Origin: Pandoraea terrae
GTDB lineage: Bacteria > Pseudomonadota > Gammaproteobacteria > Burkholderiales > Burkholderiaceae
DNA: 64,000 nucleotides
NCBI RefSeq assembly: GCF_902459695.1
Contig: NZ_CABPRZ010000019.1
Span: forward strand, 46,229 to 110,228
Direction: 5' to 3'
In this document: positions 36,217 through 44,188 of the stretch, one piece after another
Layout: each line of letters begins with the position of its first letter
Numbering within the stretch: position 1 is the first letter of the stretch
The notes under the pieces: model-generated
Told to the model about the DNA's origin: nothing
What the model saw: only the letters and a program-made list of their open reading frames with translations
Databases searched by the model: none
Made by a program: the position numbers and the translations under genes

Positions 36217-36296
36217 AAAAACGCCCCTGAGTGAACTGACCCCGTAAAGTTGGACATCAATCCAACCTTTGGGGTGCAGTTCAGAGGGGGCGTTTT
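36217..36296 (-). terminator. tRNA-Pro terminator with an insertion in its loop
   Basis: In the minus direction, AAAACGCCCC at 36296 pairs with GGGGCGTTTTTT at 36216-36227, ending in a T run 28 bp after the tRNA. The loop is not short: it contains a 52-bp palindromic IS remnant. Removing that element and one copy of GAG restores a compact perfect hairpin. Confidence 0.75.
36232..36283. mobile_element. 52-bp IS3-family-type remnant (MITE-like) with GAG duplication
   Basis: The element begins TGAACTGACCCCGTAAAGTT and its right end is the imperfect inverted copy, starting TGAACTGCACCCCAAAGGTT on the minus strand, ending TTCA on the plus strand. Such ends are typical of IS3-family elements. Almost nothing lies between the two ends (ACATCAA), so the transposase gene is gone. 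GAG occurs directly on both sides (36229-36231 and 36284-36286), a 3-bp target duplication as IS3 elements make. Confidence 0.75.
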
Positions 36297-36323
36297 ACAA
36301 GCAATGGAGTTTATTGCAAATAC

Positions 36324-36400
36324 TGGTCGGAGCGATAGGATTCGAACCTACGACCCTCTGATCCCAAATCAGATGCGCTACCAGGCTGCGCTACGCTCCG
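36324..36400 (-). tRNA. tRNA-Pro (anticodon TGG)
   Basis: A 77-nt cloverleaf on the minus strand with encoded CCA. The acceptor CGGAGCG pairs with CGCTCCG, the anticodon stem-loop is TCTGATTTGGGATCAGA with anticodon TGG, and the T arm is GTAGGTTCGAATCCTAT. It has a good promoter just upstream and a terminator downstream. Confidence 0.97.
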
Positions 36401-36412
36401 ACGAAGGGGGCT

Positions 36413-36441
36413 ATTCTAGTGGGTGACGGTGTCTGCGTCAA
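36413..36441 (-). promoter_or_regulatory. Sigma70 promoter of tRNA-Pro
   Basis: The minus strand reads TTGACG (36441-36436), 17 bp, then TAGAAT (36418-36413), 13 bp before the first base of tRNA-Pro. Confidence 0.8.
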
Positions 36442-36648
36442 CGGATAGCGGTGATGTGCGGTCATATTATTGTCGGGACCGCTTCGGAGGCGGTCACGCA
36501 GGCCGGGCGAGGCATCGAGTCCGCCACTTTGGGCAAACTCCTCTTTTTGGCATGAATTCGCCGTCATATGCGTTGCTTCGATGTAAGTTCCGTCCTTTCG
36601 CGCGTTTCATCCTCCCGCCATGAAACGCCGGCATAGTGGAGACCGCCC

Positions 36649-37143
36649 ATGTCCGAACGAGATCCGATGAACCTGATTTTGTGGCGTCACGCCGACGCCG
36701 AAAACCTTCCCTCCACGCTCGCAATGAATGCGCAAGCCGACCTGCAGCGCGAATTGACCGAGCGCGGCCACAAACAGGCCGCAGACGTTGCGGAGTGGCT
36801 GCGCCGCCGCCTGCCCAAGGATGCCCTCATCCTCTCCAGCCCGGCCCGCCGCGCCATACAGACCGCCGAAGCCCTGACCGACAGCCCGCGCATCGTCCGT
36901 GATCTCGCGCCCGGCGCCACCGCCATGACGCTGCTCGGCACCATCGACTGGCCGAACAATAACCAGACCATCGTCATCGTCGGCCACCAGCCCGCCCTCG
37001 GCCAGCTCGCCAGCTTGCTGATGTCAGGCCAGGAAGCCTATTGGACCCTCAAGAAAGGCGGCCTGTGGTGGCTCGCCTCCCGGCGCCGTGAAGACGAAAG
37101 CCAAGTGGTCCTGCGCGCCGTCATCAACCCGGATCTTGTCTAG
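36649..37143 (+). CDS. sixA: SixA-type phosphohistidine phosphatase
   Basis: A 164-residue histidine-phosphatase-superfamily protein. The catalytic motif is LWRHADAE with His14, arginines follow in ALILSSPARRAIQTAEAL, and the second His is in VIVGHQPALGQLAS. The length and sequence fit SixA, which removes phosphate from phosphohistidine proteins such as ArcB or PTS proteins. It starts at 36649 or a few codons later (MNLILWRHA). It lies just upstream of the acyltransferase and the polyphosphate genes. Confidence 0.9.
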   Translation: MSERDPMNLILWRHADAENLPSTLAMNAQADLQRELTERGHKQAADVAEWLRRRLPKDALILSSPARRAIQTAEALTDSPRIVRDLAPGATAMTLLGTIDWPNNNQTIVIVGHQPALGQLASLLMSGQEAYWTLKKGGLWWLASRRREDESQVVLRAVINPDLV

Positions 37144-37196
37144 CCCAACCGTCGCTCAGCCCCGCCCACAGGGGCTGAACCGTGACCAAACGCGTT

Positions 37197-37214
37197 TTGT
37201 CATAGAATTGTCAC
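37197..37214 (+). promoter_or_regulatory. Pho-box-like repeat upstream of the acyltransferase gene
   Basis: TTGTCAT-AGAA-TTGTCAC has the 7+4+7 layout of PhoB sites (consensus halves CTGTCAT), and a weaker third repeat TGTTCAC follows after another 4 bp. It lies 73 bp upstream of the start at 37287. Confidence 0.6.
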
Positions 37215-37286
37215 TTCCTGTTCACGGAATCGACATTGATGCTTTTTAAAGTACGTCGCAATGCGACTGTCAAAAAAAGGGCTTGT

Positions 37287-38111
37287 ATGCGCGAATTGCC
37301 GACCCCCACAATGCCGCTGTCCACTCTCACCCCTACGTCCCGGAGGCGGCTTCTACGCCCTGAAGACACTCTCAAGCCGAATCTGGCCGTGGCGTGGGCG
37401 CGCAACGAAAACGAACTTCGCGAAGCACAGCGCCTGAGATTCGAAGTCTTCGCCGAGGAAATGGGGGCAACGCTCAAGGGCCCCGCCGGTCTGGACGTCG
37501 ATGAATTCGACGAGTACTGCGACCACTTGCTCGTGCGCGATCAAGACACGCTCAAGGTCGTCGGCACCTACCGCGTCCTGCCGCCGGAACAGGCCAAGCG
37601 CCTCGGGCGGCTTTACTCGGAAAGCGAATTCGACCTGTCGCGCCTCGAGCATCTGCGGCCGAAAATGCTCGAAACGGGCCGCTCGTGCGTGCACCCGAGC
37701 TATCGTGGCGGCGCAGTGATCATGGCCCTGTGGAGCGGCCTGGCCGACTACATGCTGCGCCACGGCCTGGAAACGATGCTTGGCTGCGCCAGCGTGCCGA
37801 TGGCCGACGGTGGCCACTACGCAGCCAGCCTTTACCGCAAGCTGCAGGCGAGCGCGATGGCACCGTCCGAATACCACGCGGTGCCGCGTATCGCGCTGCC
37901 CGTCGACGAACTGAACGCGACGCTGGAAGTCGAGCCGCCCGCGCTCGTGAAGGGTTATCTGCGACTGGGCGCCCGTATCTGCGGCGCACCGGCTTGGGAC
38001 CCCGACTTCAATACGGCGGACTTCCTCACGTTCTTCCGACTGTCCGACATCAATCCGCGCTACGCTCGCCACTTCCTCGGCGCGGCGATCGCCGAACGCC
38101 TTGGCGGATGA
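37287..38111 (+). CDS. olsB: GNAT family N-acyltransferase, probable OlsB (ornithine lipid synthesis)
   Basis: A 274-residue protein of the acyl-ACP-dependent GNAT family that includes OlsB, which attaches a 3-hydroxyacyl chain to ornithine to make lyso-ornithine lipid. Characteristic segments are LRFEVFAEEMGA, DHLLVRDQDTLKVVGTYRVL, ETGRSCVHPSYRGGAVIMALWSGL and CGAPAWDPDFNTADFLTFF. The ATG at 37287 has AAAGG before it; the frame is open 17 codons further upstream. A Pho-box-like sequence lies upstream and the gene sits in the phosphate cluster, in line with ornithine lipids replacing phospholipids during phosphate shortage. A homologous autoinducer-synthase-like acyltransferase is the alternative. 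Confidence 0.75.
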   Translation: MRELPTPTMPLSTLTPTSRRRLLRPEDTLKPNLAVAWARNENELREAQRLRFEVFAEEMGATLKGPAGLDVDEFDEYCDHLLVRDQDTLKVVGTYRVLPPEQAKRLGRLYSESEFDLSRLEHLRPKMLETGRSCVHPSYRGGAVIMALWSGLADYMLRHGLETMLGCASVPMADGGHYAASLYRKLQASAMAPSEYHAVPRIALPVDELNATLEVEPPALVKGYLRLGARICGAPAWDPDFNTADFLTFFRLSDINPRYARHFLGAAIAERLGG

Positions 38112-38132
38112 CCCGCTTCGCATCGGATGCGC

Positions 38133-38159
38133 AAACGCCCGGCAATGCCGGGCGTTTTT
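38133..38159 (+). terminator. Rho-independent terminator of the acyltransferase gene
   Basis: An 11-bp stem (AAACGCCCGGC with GCCGGGCGTTT) around AAT, followed by TT and C, 21 bp past the stop codon. It can also serve the convergent ppx gene. Confidence 0.85.
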
Positions 38160-38201
38160 CATGGTGACGTGCCTGCCGAACAGACGTCCGTCAGCAGGGG
38201 C

Positions 38202-39719
38202 TCACGCGTAGACCACCTTGTAACGCATCCCGATCTTCTCCCATTCGGCCGCCTCGCGTTGCAAACTGTACTCGGTCAACGGATTCGCTTCGACCCACGC
38301 GCGTTCGACCTGCACCTGGAACCCATCGTCGAGGGCGCTGATTTCGATGTCTGCCGGCAACGCGTCGGTGCGGCGGCGGCAAAACAGCACGGCCAGACGC
38401 AGGCAGAACAGCAGGTGCCAGCCGACTTTGCGCGGTTGCGCCGCCAGCTTGCCCAGCTTGCCGACGTGCCCGAGCAGCAGCTCTGCCAGGCGCGCCTGAT
38501 CGGGACGCGAGAAGCCAGGCATGTCGGCATTGCTGCCGATATATGCCGAATGCTTGTGATAGGCGCTATGTGAAATCGACAACCCCATCTCGTGCAGCGA
38601 CGACGCCCAGCTCAACAAGGCCTCGTCCTCTTCCCGCTGGTCTTCGTCCTCCGCCGCGATTTGCCCGCACAAACCGATCGCGAGGTTCCCGACGCGCTCC
38701 GCCTGGGCGCGATCGACACCGTAGCGCCGCATGAACTGCTCGACCGTCACCGCCCGCATATCCTGATGGTGGGAGCGGCCGAGCAGGTCGTAGAGGACGC
38801 CGAGCCGCAATGCGGCGTCGGTTGTCTCCATCGACTCGATTTCCAGTTCGTTGAAGACGGCCAGCATGATCGATAAACCGCCCGGCAACACCGGGATACG
38901 ATCCTGCTTGAGTCCGGCAAGCTTCGCGCGGTTGGCGTTCTCCGCCTTGATGAGTGCGCGCTTCAATCGCTCGAGGCCGTTGCGGGTCAATCCATGGCCG
39001 CCGCCGTCATTGAAGCCGTTCGCCTCGATCAATTCGGCCAGCGCACGCGCCGTGCCGGACGATCCGATTGCCTGCGACCACCCGGCATCGCGATACGGGC
39101 CGGCAATGATCTGAATTTCCCGCCGTGCAGCCAGTTCGGCCTGTTTCATGGCGTATTCGTCGACGTTGCCGCTCGGAAAGAACTGCCGGCTGTGGCTCAC
39201 GCAGCCGATATAGAGACTCTCCATGATCTGCGGGTCGTAATCCTGTCCGATAATGAACTCGGTCGAGCCGCCCCCGATGTCGACCACCAGACGATTCCCT
39301 GCACAGGTCGGCACCGAATGCGCAGCCCCCGCGTAGATCAGGCGCGCCTCTTCCCGCCCGGCGATCACCTCGATCGGAAACCCGAGCGCGCGTTCGGCTT
39401 CGACGAGAAAATCGCTGGCATTCTTGGCGACACGCAGGGTGTTCGTGGCGACGGCCCGGACATGATCGGGATGAAAGTCACGCAGACGCTCTCCGAAACG
39501 TTTGAGCACGTCCCAGCCGCGCTGTTGCGACGGGTGATCGAGGTATTTGTCGGTATTGAGGCCGGCAGCCAAACGGACTGGCTCGCGCAAGGCGTCGACC
39601 TGATAGATCTGGCTGCCGGCAGGCGTTTCTTCGACGCGGCCGATGATCAGGCGAAAACTATTGGAGCCGAGATCGACGGCCGCAAGCAAGGGCGATGGCA
39701 TACTCATGGGCGGGCGCAT
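38202..39719 (-). CDS. ppx: Exopolyphosphatase (Ppx/GppA family)
   Basis: A 505-residue cytoplasmic enzyme that removes terminal phosphates from polyphosphate (or converts pppGpp to ppGpp). The actin-like phosphate-binding motifs are AAVDLGSNSFRLIIGR at the N-terminus and VVDIGGGSTEFIIGQ, and the C-terminal part contains an HD-like helical domain (SWASSLHEMGLSISHSAYHKHSAYI). Several Met codons near the N-terminus (39719, 39707, 39701) are possible starts. It is divergent from ppk with Pho-box-like repeats between them. Confidence 0.93.
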   Translation of the reverse strand: MRPPMSMPSPLLAAVDLGSNSFRLIIGRVEETPAGSQIYQVDALREPVRLAAGLNTDKYLDHPSQQRGWDVLKRFGERLRDFHPDHVRAVATNTLRVAKNASDFLVEAERALGFPIEVIAGREEARLIYAGAAHSVPTCAGNRLVVDIGGGSTEFIIGQDYDPQIMESLYIGCVSHSRQFFPSGNVDEYAMKQAELAARREIQIIAGPYRDAGWSQAIGSSGTARALAELIEANGFNDGGGHGLTRNGLERLKRALIKAENANRAKLAGLKQDRIPVLPGGLSIMLAVFNELEIESMETTDAALRLGVLYDLLGRSHHQDMRAVTVEQFMRRYGVDRAQAERVGNLAIGLCGQIAAEDEDQREEDEALLSWASSLHEMGLSISHSAYHKHSAYIGSNADMPGFSRPDQARLAELLLGHVGKLGKLAAQPRKVGWHLLFCLRLAVLFCRRRTDALPADIEISALDDGFQVQVERAWVEANPLTEYSLQREAAEWEKIGMRYKVVYA

Positions 39720-39810
39720 GCAAAAGACCCGTCGCCGCTCGCACTGCCGGACGACATCCAACAGCGGCGCGTGCTCGACAGGGAAATGACGAATACGTTA
39801 CAAAGCGAAT

Positions 39811-39854
39811 ATGACATGAAGGTGACAATTGTGAATGTCACAAGAATGTAACAG
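39811..39854 (-). promoter_or_regulatory. Two Pho-box-like repeats between ppx and ppk
   Basis: On the minus strand CTGTTAC-ATTC-TTGTGAC (39854-39837) and TTGTCAC-CTTC-ATGTCAT (39828-39811) each have two 7-bp halves spaced by 4 bp, as in PhoB sites. They lie in the divergent region and could regulate ppx, ppk or both. Confidence 0.6.
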
Positions 39855-39859
39855 AGCAG

Positions 39860-41959
39860 ATGAAGAATTCACGCCAAGCCAATGTTTACCGTTCTTTCAA
39901 TATGAATTATCCGCTGCTCAACCGCGAGCTTGGCATCCTTGCGTTCAATGAACGCGTCCTGGCACAAGCAACCGACGCAGCCACGCCCCTCCTCGAACGC
40001 CTGCGGTTCGTCTGCATCGTCAGCAGCAATCTCGACGAATTCTTCGAAATCCGCGTTGCCGGCCTGAAGGAGCAGATGCGGGAAAACCCCGGCATGTTGA
40101 CGCCGGACGGCATGACATTCCAGCAAGTCTACACGCAAGTTTCGGCACGGGCACAGGGGCTTGTCGAGAAACAGTACGCCCTGCTCGACGCGCTGTTGCC
40201 GTTGCTGGAAAAAGAAGGCATTGCGTTCCATCCGTCAGGCCAGTGGAACGACGCCCAGGTGGCGTGGGCGCGCGACTACTTCCTGCGCGAACTGGTGCCG
40301 GTACTGACGCCGATCGGGCTCGACCCGGCGCATCCGTTCCCGCGCGTGCTGAACAAGAGCTTGAATTTTGCCGTGGAACTGGAAGGCAAGGACGCCTTCG
40401 GCCGCGAAGCGGACATGGCGATCGTGCAGGCGCCGCGCGCGTTGCCGCGGCTTGTGCGCATGCCCCCGGAAATCGCGCCGTACGCGAACTCGTTCGTGTT
40501 GCTCAGCTCGTTCATGCTGCGCTTTGCAAGCGAACTGTTTCCGGGACTCACCGCCAAGGGTTGCCACCAGTTCCGCGTAACCCGTAACAGCGATCTGTTC
40601 GTCGACGAAGACGAAATCACCAATCTGCGCACCGCGCTGCAAGGCGAATTGCCTGCACGCCATCTCGGCGATGCGGTGCGCCTCGAAGTCGATGCCGGTG
40701 CGCCCGGCCGGCTGGTGCGCCGCCTGCAGGTCGAATGCGGGCTGAGTGACGTGGACTGCTACCGCGTCAAGGGCCCCGTCAATCTGGTCCGCTTGATGTC
40801 GTTGCCGGAAATGGTGGACCGCGCCGACCTCAAGTTTGCACCGTTCGTCCCGGCGCAGCCCAAACGGCTCGCGTCGTCGCACGTGATCTTCGATGTGATC
40901 GATCAGGGCGATCTGCTGCTGCATCACCCGTACGACAGCTTCCAGCCGGTCCTCGAACTGTTGCTGCAGGCAGCGCGCGACCCCGACGTCCTCGCCATCA
41001 AGCAGACCATCTACCGTACCGGCATCGAGTCGGCGCTGATGGACGCGCTGATGGAAGCGGCACGCAACGGCAAGGAGGTGACCGTCGTCGTGGAGCTTCT
41101 CGCCCGCTTCGACGAGGAGACGAATATCAACTGGGCCGCGCAGCTCGAAGCCGTGGGCGCCCATGTCGTCTACGGCGTGGTGGGCCACAAGTGCCACGCG
41201 AAGATGCTCCTCGTGGTGCGCCGCAACCGTTCCGGCAAGAAGACCCAGCTCAAGCGCTACGTCCACCTCGGTACCGGCAACTATCATCCGCGCACGGCGC
41301 GGATTTACACCGATTTCGGGCTGATAACGGCCGACGAGAAGCTCTGTCATGACGTCCATCTGGTGTTCCAGCAACTGACGGGGATCGGCGGGCAAACGCC
41401 GCTGCAGGGTCTGTGGCAGTCGCCGTTCACGATGCACACGAATCTGCTCGAAGCCATTCGCCGGGAGACGGAAGCGGCCCAAGCCGGCCAAAAGGCGCGC
41501 GTTATCGCGAAGATGAATGCGCTGCTCGAACCGTCGATCATCGCCGAGCTTTACAAGGCCTCGCGCGCCGGCGTGAAGATCGATCTGATCGTGCGCGGCG
41601 TGTGCTCGCTGCGTGCGGGCGTGCGCGGGTTGTCCGAGAACATTACTGTACGCTCGCTGGTCGGCCGCTTTCTCGAACACCACCGCATCTACTACTTCTA
41701 TGCGGGCGGCAACGAACGCGTGATGCTGTCGAGCGCCGACTGGATGGAACGGAACTTCTTCCGGCGCGTGGAGGTGGCGTTTCCGGTAAACGACAGCAAG
41801 CTCAAGGCACGTGTGGTTCGCGAGGGCCTGATGGTGCACCTGCGCGACAATCAGTTGGCCTGGCTGATGCAACCCGACGGCACCTACGCCCGGCGGCGTC
41901 CCGGCAAGACGCCGTTCAACAGCCAGATCGCACTGTTGAGCGAGGCGACCCGGAATTGA
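39860..41959 (+). CDS. ppk: Polyphosphate kinase 1
   Basis: A 699-residue enzyme that makes polyphosphate from ATP reversibly. N-terminal NYPLLNRELGILAFNERVL and SSNLDEFFEIRVAGLKEQ, then DVLAIKQTIYRTG, the autophosphorylated His in VGHKCHAKMLLVVRRN, and the late motif HLGTGNYHPRTARIYTDFGL are all present. The ATG at 39902 (MNYPLLNRE) is a possible alternative start that fits the family. It is convergent with phoR and divergent from ppx. Confidence 0.96.
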   Translation: MKNSRQANVYRSFNMNYPLLNRELGILAFNERVLAQATDAATPLLERLRFVCIVSSNLDEFFEIRVAGLKEQMRENPGMLTPDGMTFQQVYTQVSARAQGLVEKQYALLDALLPLLEKEGIAFHPSGQWNDAQVAWARDYFLRELVPVLTPIGLDPAHPFPRVLNKSLNFAVELEGKDAFGREADMAIVQAPRALPRLVRMPPEIAPYANSFVLLSSFMLRFASELFPGLTAKGCHQFRVTRNSDLFVDEDEITNLRTALQGELPARHLGDAVRLEVDAGAPGRLVRRLQVECGLSDVDCYRVKGPVNLVRLMSLPEMVDRADLKFAPFVPAQPKRLASSHVIFDVIDQGDLLLHHPYDSFQPVLELLLQAARDPDVLAIKQTIYRTGIESALMDALMEAARNGKEVTVVVELLARFDEETNINWAAQLEAVGAHVVYGVVGHKCHAKMLLVVRRNRSGKKTQLKRYVHLGTGNYHPRTARIYTDFGLITADEKLCHDVHLVFQQLTGIGGQTPLQGLWQSPFTMHTNLLEAIRRETEAAQAGQKARVIAKMNALLEPSIIAELYKASRAGVKIDLIVRGVCSLRAGVRGLSENITVRSLVGRFLEHHRIYYFYAGGNERVMLSSADWMERNFFRRVEVAFPVNDSKLKARVVREGLMVHLRDNQLAWLMQPDGTYARRRPGKTPFNSQIALLSEATRN

Positions 41960-42001
41960 GTCTTTTGAACCTGAGTCTTTTGACCCGGCGGCCGGCGCAC
42001 C

Positions 42002-43339
42002 CTATCCGTTGGCTGCCAGGCCCGCCGGGGCCTTGATCTCGCCATGCATGACGCGCGTGGACGGGAAGCGGATCGTGAACGTACTGCCCTTGCCCTCCTC
42101 GCTTTTGATCTGCAATTGGGCCTGGTGGCGTGTCAGAACATGCTTGACAATCGCCAGTCCCAGTCCGGTGCCGCCGGTATCGCGCGACCGGCTGCGGTCG
42201 ATGCGATAGAAGCGTTCCGTCAGGCGCGGGATATGTTCCGGCGGAATCCCCAGTCCCGAATCGATCACTGAGAAGCGGGCGCCGCCACCGGCGTCGGGCG
42301 CCCATTCGATACGGATCGTGCCGCCGGCCGGCGTGTAGCGCACGGCATTGCTGACCAGATTCGAAAACGCGCTGTGCAGCTCGCTCTCGGCGCCGCGCAG
42401 GTCGAGTCCGCCCACGGCGTCGACTTCGACGACATGTTTGCCCTGCGACAGTCCCTGCGCATCGTCCCTGAGCGAGCGGATCTGCTGGCCCATGTCGAGC
42501 CGTTCGTCGCCTGCCGGCTTGGCGTTGCCTTCAAGCTTCGCCAGGGTCAACAGATCATTGACGATGTTCTGCATGCGCGAGGCCTGCTGGCGCATGATTT
42601 CGACGTAACGCTGAATGTCTTCGGCCGACAGCGGCAGTTCGCCCACCGTCTCGAGAAAGCCGCTCAATACCGTGAGCGGTGTCTTCAGTTCGTGTGAGAC
42701 ATTGGCAACGAAATCACGCCGCATGGCATCCGTGCGTTCGATATCAGTCACGTCGAGCGAGATGACGAGCTTACGGTTATCGCCATACGGGAATGCCTGC
42801 ACGGACAGGACATTCTGCCGGCGATCGCCCATGTGATACATGATGAGCGCCTCGTCGTAGCGCTCGGCCGCGAGGTAGTGAACGAAGGTCGGTTGGCGCA
42901 GCAGATGCGTGATCTGTTGCCGGAGGTCGCGCTTGGCGTCGATGCCGAAGTGATGCTCGGCGATGGCGTTGCACCACTCGATCTGGTTCTGCTCATCGAG
43001 CATGATGACGCCGTTCGGCGAGGCCTGAATGGCCTGGATGAAGCGCGCGTGCTGCTGCTCGACCTGCTTGACCTGACTGTGCCAGCGCTTGGCGAGCTTG
43101 TGCAGCCGGTAGTAGATTTCCCCCCACAGGCCGAGTGCGCTCGGGACCTCGCCATAGACGGGCGCGTCGAGCAGCCGCCACAGGCGTTGGGCGTGGTGGA
43201 CATTGAAAAACGCTTGGATCACCAGCAGCACGATCGCCGTGATGAAGCCTGCGCGTACGCCGAGCAGCCAGCCCACGGCTGCCGCGATGGCCGCTTGCAG
43301 GAGGAGGATGGCCAGCGCACGCGCCCAGATGATGTTCAT
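42002..43339 (-). CDS. phoR: Phosphate regulon sensor histidine kinase PhoR
   Basis: A 445-residue membrane kinase. Two N-terminal membrane segments without a large periplasmic domain, a PAS domain (FIQAIQASPNGVIMLDEQNQIEW), the phosphoacceptor His near residue 214 in NVSHELKTPLTVLSGFLETV and a HATPase domain with the N box (FSNLVSNAVRYTP), the G1 box (DSGLGIPPEHIPRL) and the G2 box (GTGLGLAIVKH). Downstream of phoB on the same strand. It senses phosphate through PstSCAB–PhoU rather than directly. Confidence 0.97.
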   Translation of the reverse strand: MNIIWARALAILLLQAAIAAAVGWLLGVRAGFITAIVLLVIQAFFNVHHAQRLWRLLDAPVYGEVPSALGLWGEIYYRLHKLAKRWHSQVKQVEQQHARFIQAIQASPNGVIMLDEQNQIEWCNAIAEHHFGIDAKRDLRQQITHLLRQPTFVHYLAAERYDEALIMYHMGDRRQNVLSVQAFPYGDNRKLVISLDVTDIERTDAMRRDFVANVSHELKTPLTVLSGFLETVGELPLSAEDIQRYVEIMRQQASRMQNIVNDLLTLAKLEGNAKPAGDERLDMGQQIRSLRDDAQGLSQGKHVVEVDAVGGLDLRGAESELHSAFSNLVSNAVRYTPAGGTIRIEWAPDAGGGARFSVIDSGLGIPPEHIPRLTERFYRIDRSRSRDTGGTGLGLAIVKHVLTRHQAQLQIKSEEGKGSTFTIRFPSTRVMHGEIKAPAGLAANG

Positions 43340-43448
43340 ATGCAATGCACAGTAAGATGTCCTGCCACCTCTGCGTGGGCGGCTGCCGGACGCGCCGCCC
43401 GATGCGGGAACGGCGCGCGGCGGCCGGGGCGCCGGTGGCGCCCCGCAT

Positions 43449-44153
43449 TCACATCGGCGACTTCGTCAGGCGATAGCCGCTGCCGCGCACGGTTTCGATC
43501 ATAGCATCGAAGCCGGCCGGTTTGAGCGCCGCACGCAGGCGCTTGATATGGACGTCGACGGTGCGCTCTTCCACGAATACGTGATCGCCCCACACCTGAT
43601 CGAGCAATTGCGAGCGGCTATGCACGCGCTCGGGGTGCGTCATGAAGAAGTGCAGCAGGCGGAACTCGGTCGGCCCCAGATCCAGCTTGATCTCGTTGCC
43701 TTCCTGGTGGCTCGTCACGCGATGCGTCGCCGGGTCGAGCTTGAGTCCGCTGACGCTGACCACGTCTTCCGTCAATTGCGGTGCGCGGCGGCGCAGCACC
43801 GCCTTGATACGCGCCATCAGTTCCTTGGGCGAGAACGGCTTGGTCACGTAATCGTCGGCGCCGATCTCGAGCCCCATCACCTTGTCCTGCTCCTCGCTGC
43901 GGGCGGTCAGCATGATGATCGGCACGTGCTTGGTACGCTCATTCGCGCGCAACTCGCGCGCGAACGTCACACCGGACTTGCCGGGCAACATCCAGTCGAG
44001 CAGAACCAGGTCCGGCAGGACATCGCTGATCAGCGTCAGCGCCTGTTCGGCGTTGTACGCGCGAATCGGGTAATGACCCGCGTGTTGGAGATTGACGGAA
44101 ATCAGCTCCGAAATCGCGGGCTCGTCTTCGACAATCAGAATGCTGCTGGGCAT
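43449..44153 (-). CDS. phoB: Phosphate regulon response regulator PhoB
   Basis: A 234-residue OmpR-family regulator. Receiver domain with acidic pair (VEDEP), Asp53 in VLLDWMLPGKSGV, and Lys of YVTKPF; C-terminal winged helix with PTEFRLLHFFMTHPERVHSRSQLLDQVWG and RTVDVHIKRLRAAL. It binds Pho boxes when phosphorylated by PhoR. It follows phoU in the pst operon and precedes phoR. Confidence 0.98.
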   Translation of the reverse strand: MPSSILIVEDEPAISELISVNLQHAGHYPIRAYNAEQALTLISDVLPDLVLLDWMLPGKSGVTFARELRANERTKHVPIIMLTARSEEQDKVMGLEIGADDYVTKPFSPKELMARIKAVLRRRAPQLTEDVVSVSGLKLDPATHRVTSHQEGNEIKLDLGPTEFRLLHFFMTHPERVHSRSQLLDQVWGDHVFVEERTVDVHIKRLRAALKPAGFDAMIETVRGSGYRLTKSPM

Positions 44154-44188
44154 CGATTCCTCTCAAACCTTCAGTAATGTCGGACCAC

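Larger units (their letters stand above)
35734..36323. other. 590-bp gene-free region between rpsU and tRNA-Pro
   Basis: No convincing gene. It holds the promoter side of rpsU, four copies of GCTTGCCCC at 36166-36200 and the terminator carrying an IS3-type remnant at 36217-36296. Short open frames here are low-complexity products of the repeat. Confidence 0.6.

Noticed and set aside
36232..36283. Junction of a circular IS intermediate
   Set aside because: In a circle junction the outer tips of the ends would face each other; here the tips point outward and are flanked by a GAG duplication, so it is a linear remnant with an internal deletion.
41944..41990. Direct repeat GAGTCTTTTGA between ppk and phoR
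   Set aside because: Only two short copies in a 42-bp spacer, without a hairpin or known site; probably a small local duplication.
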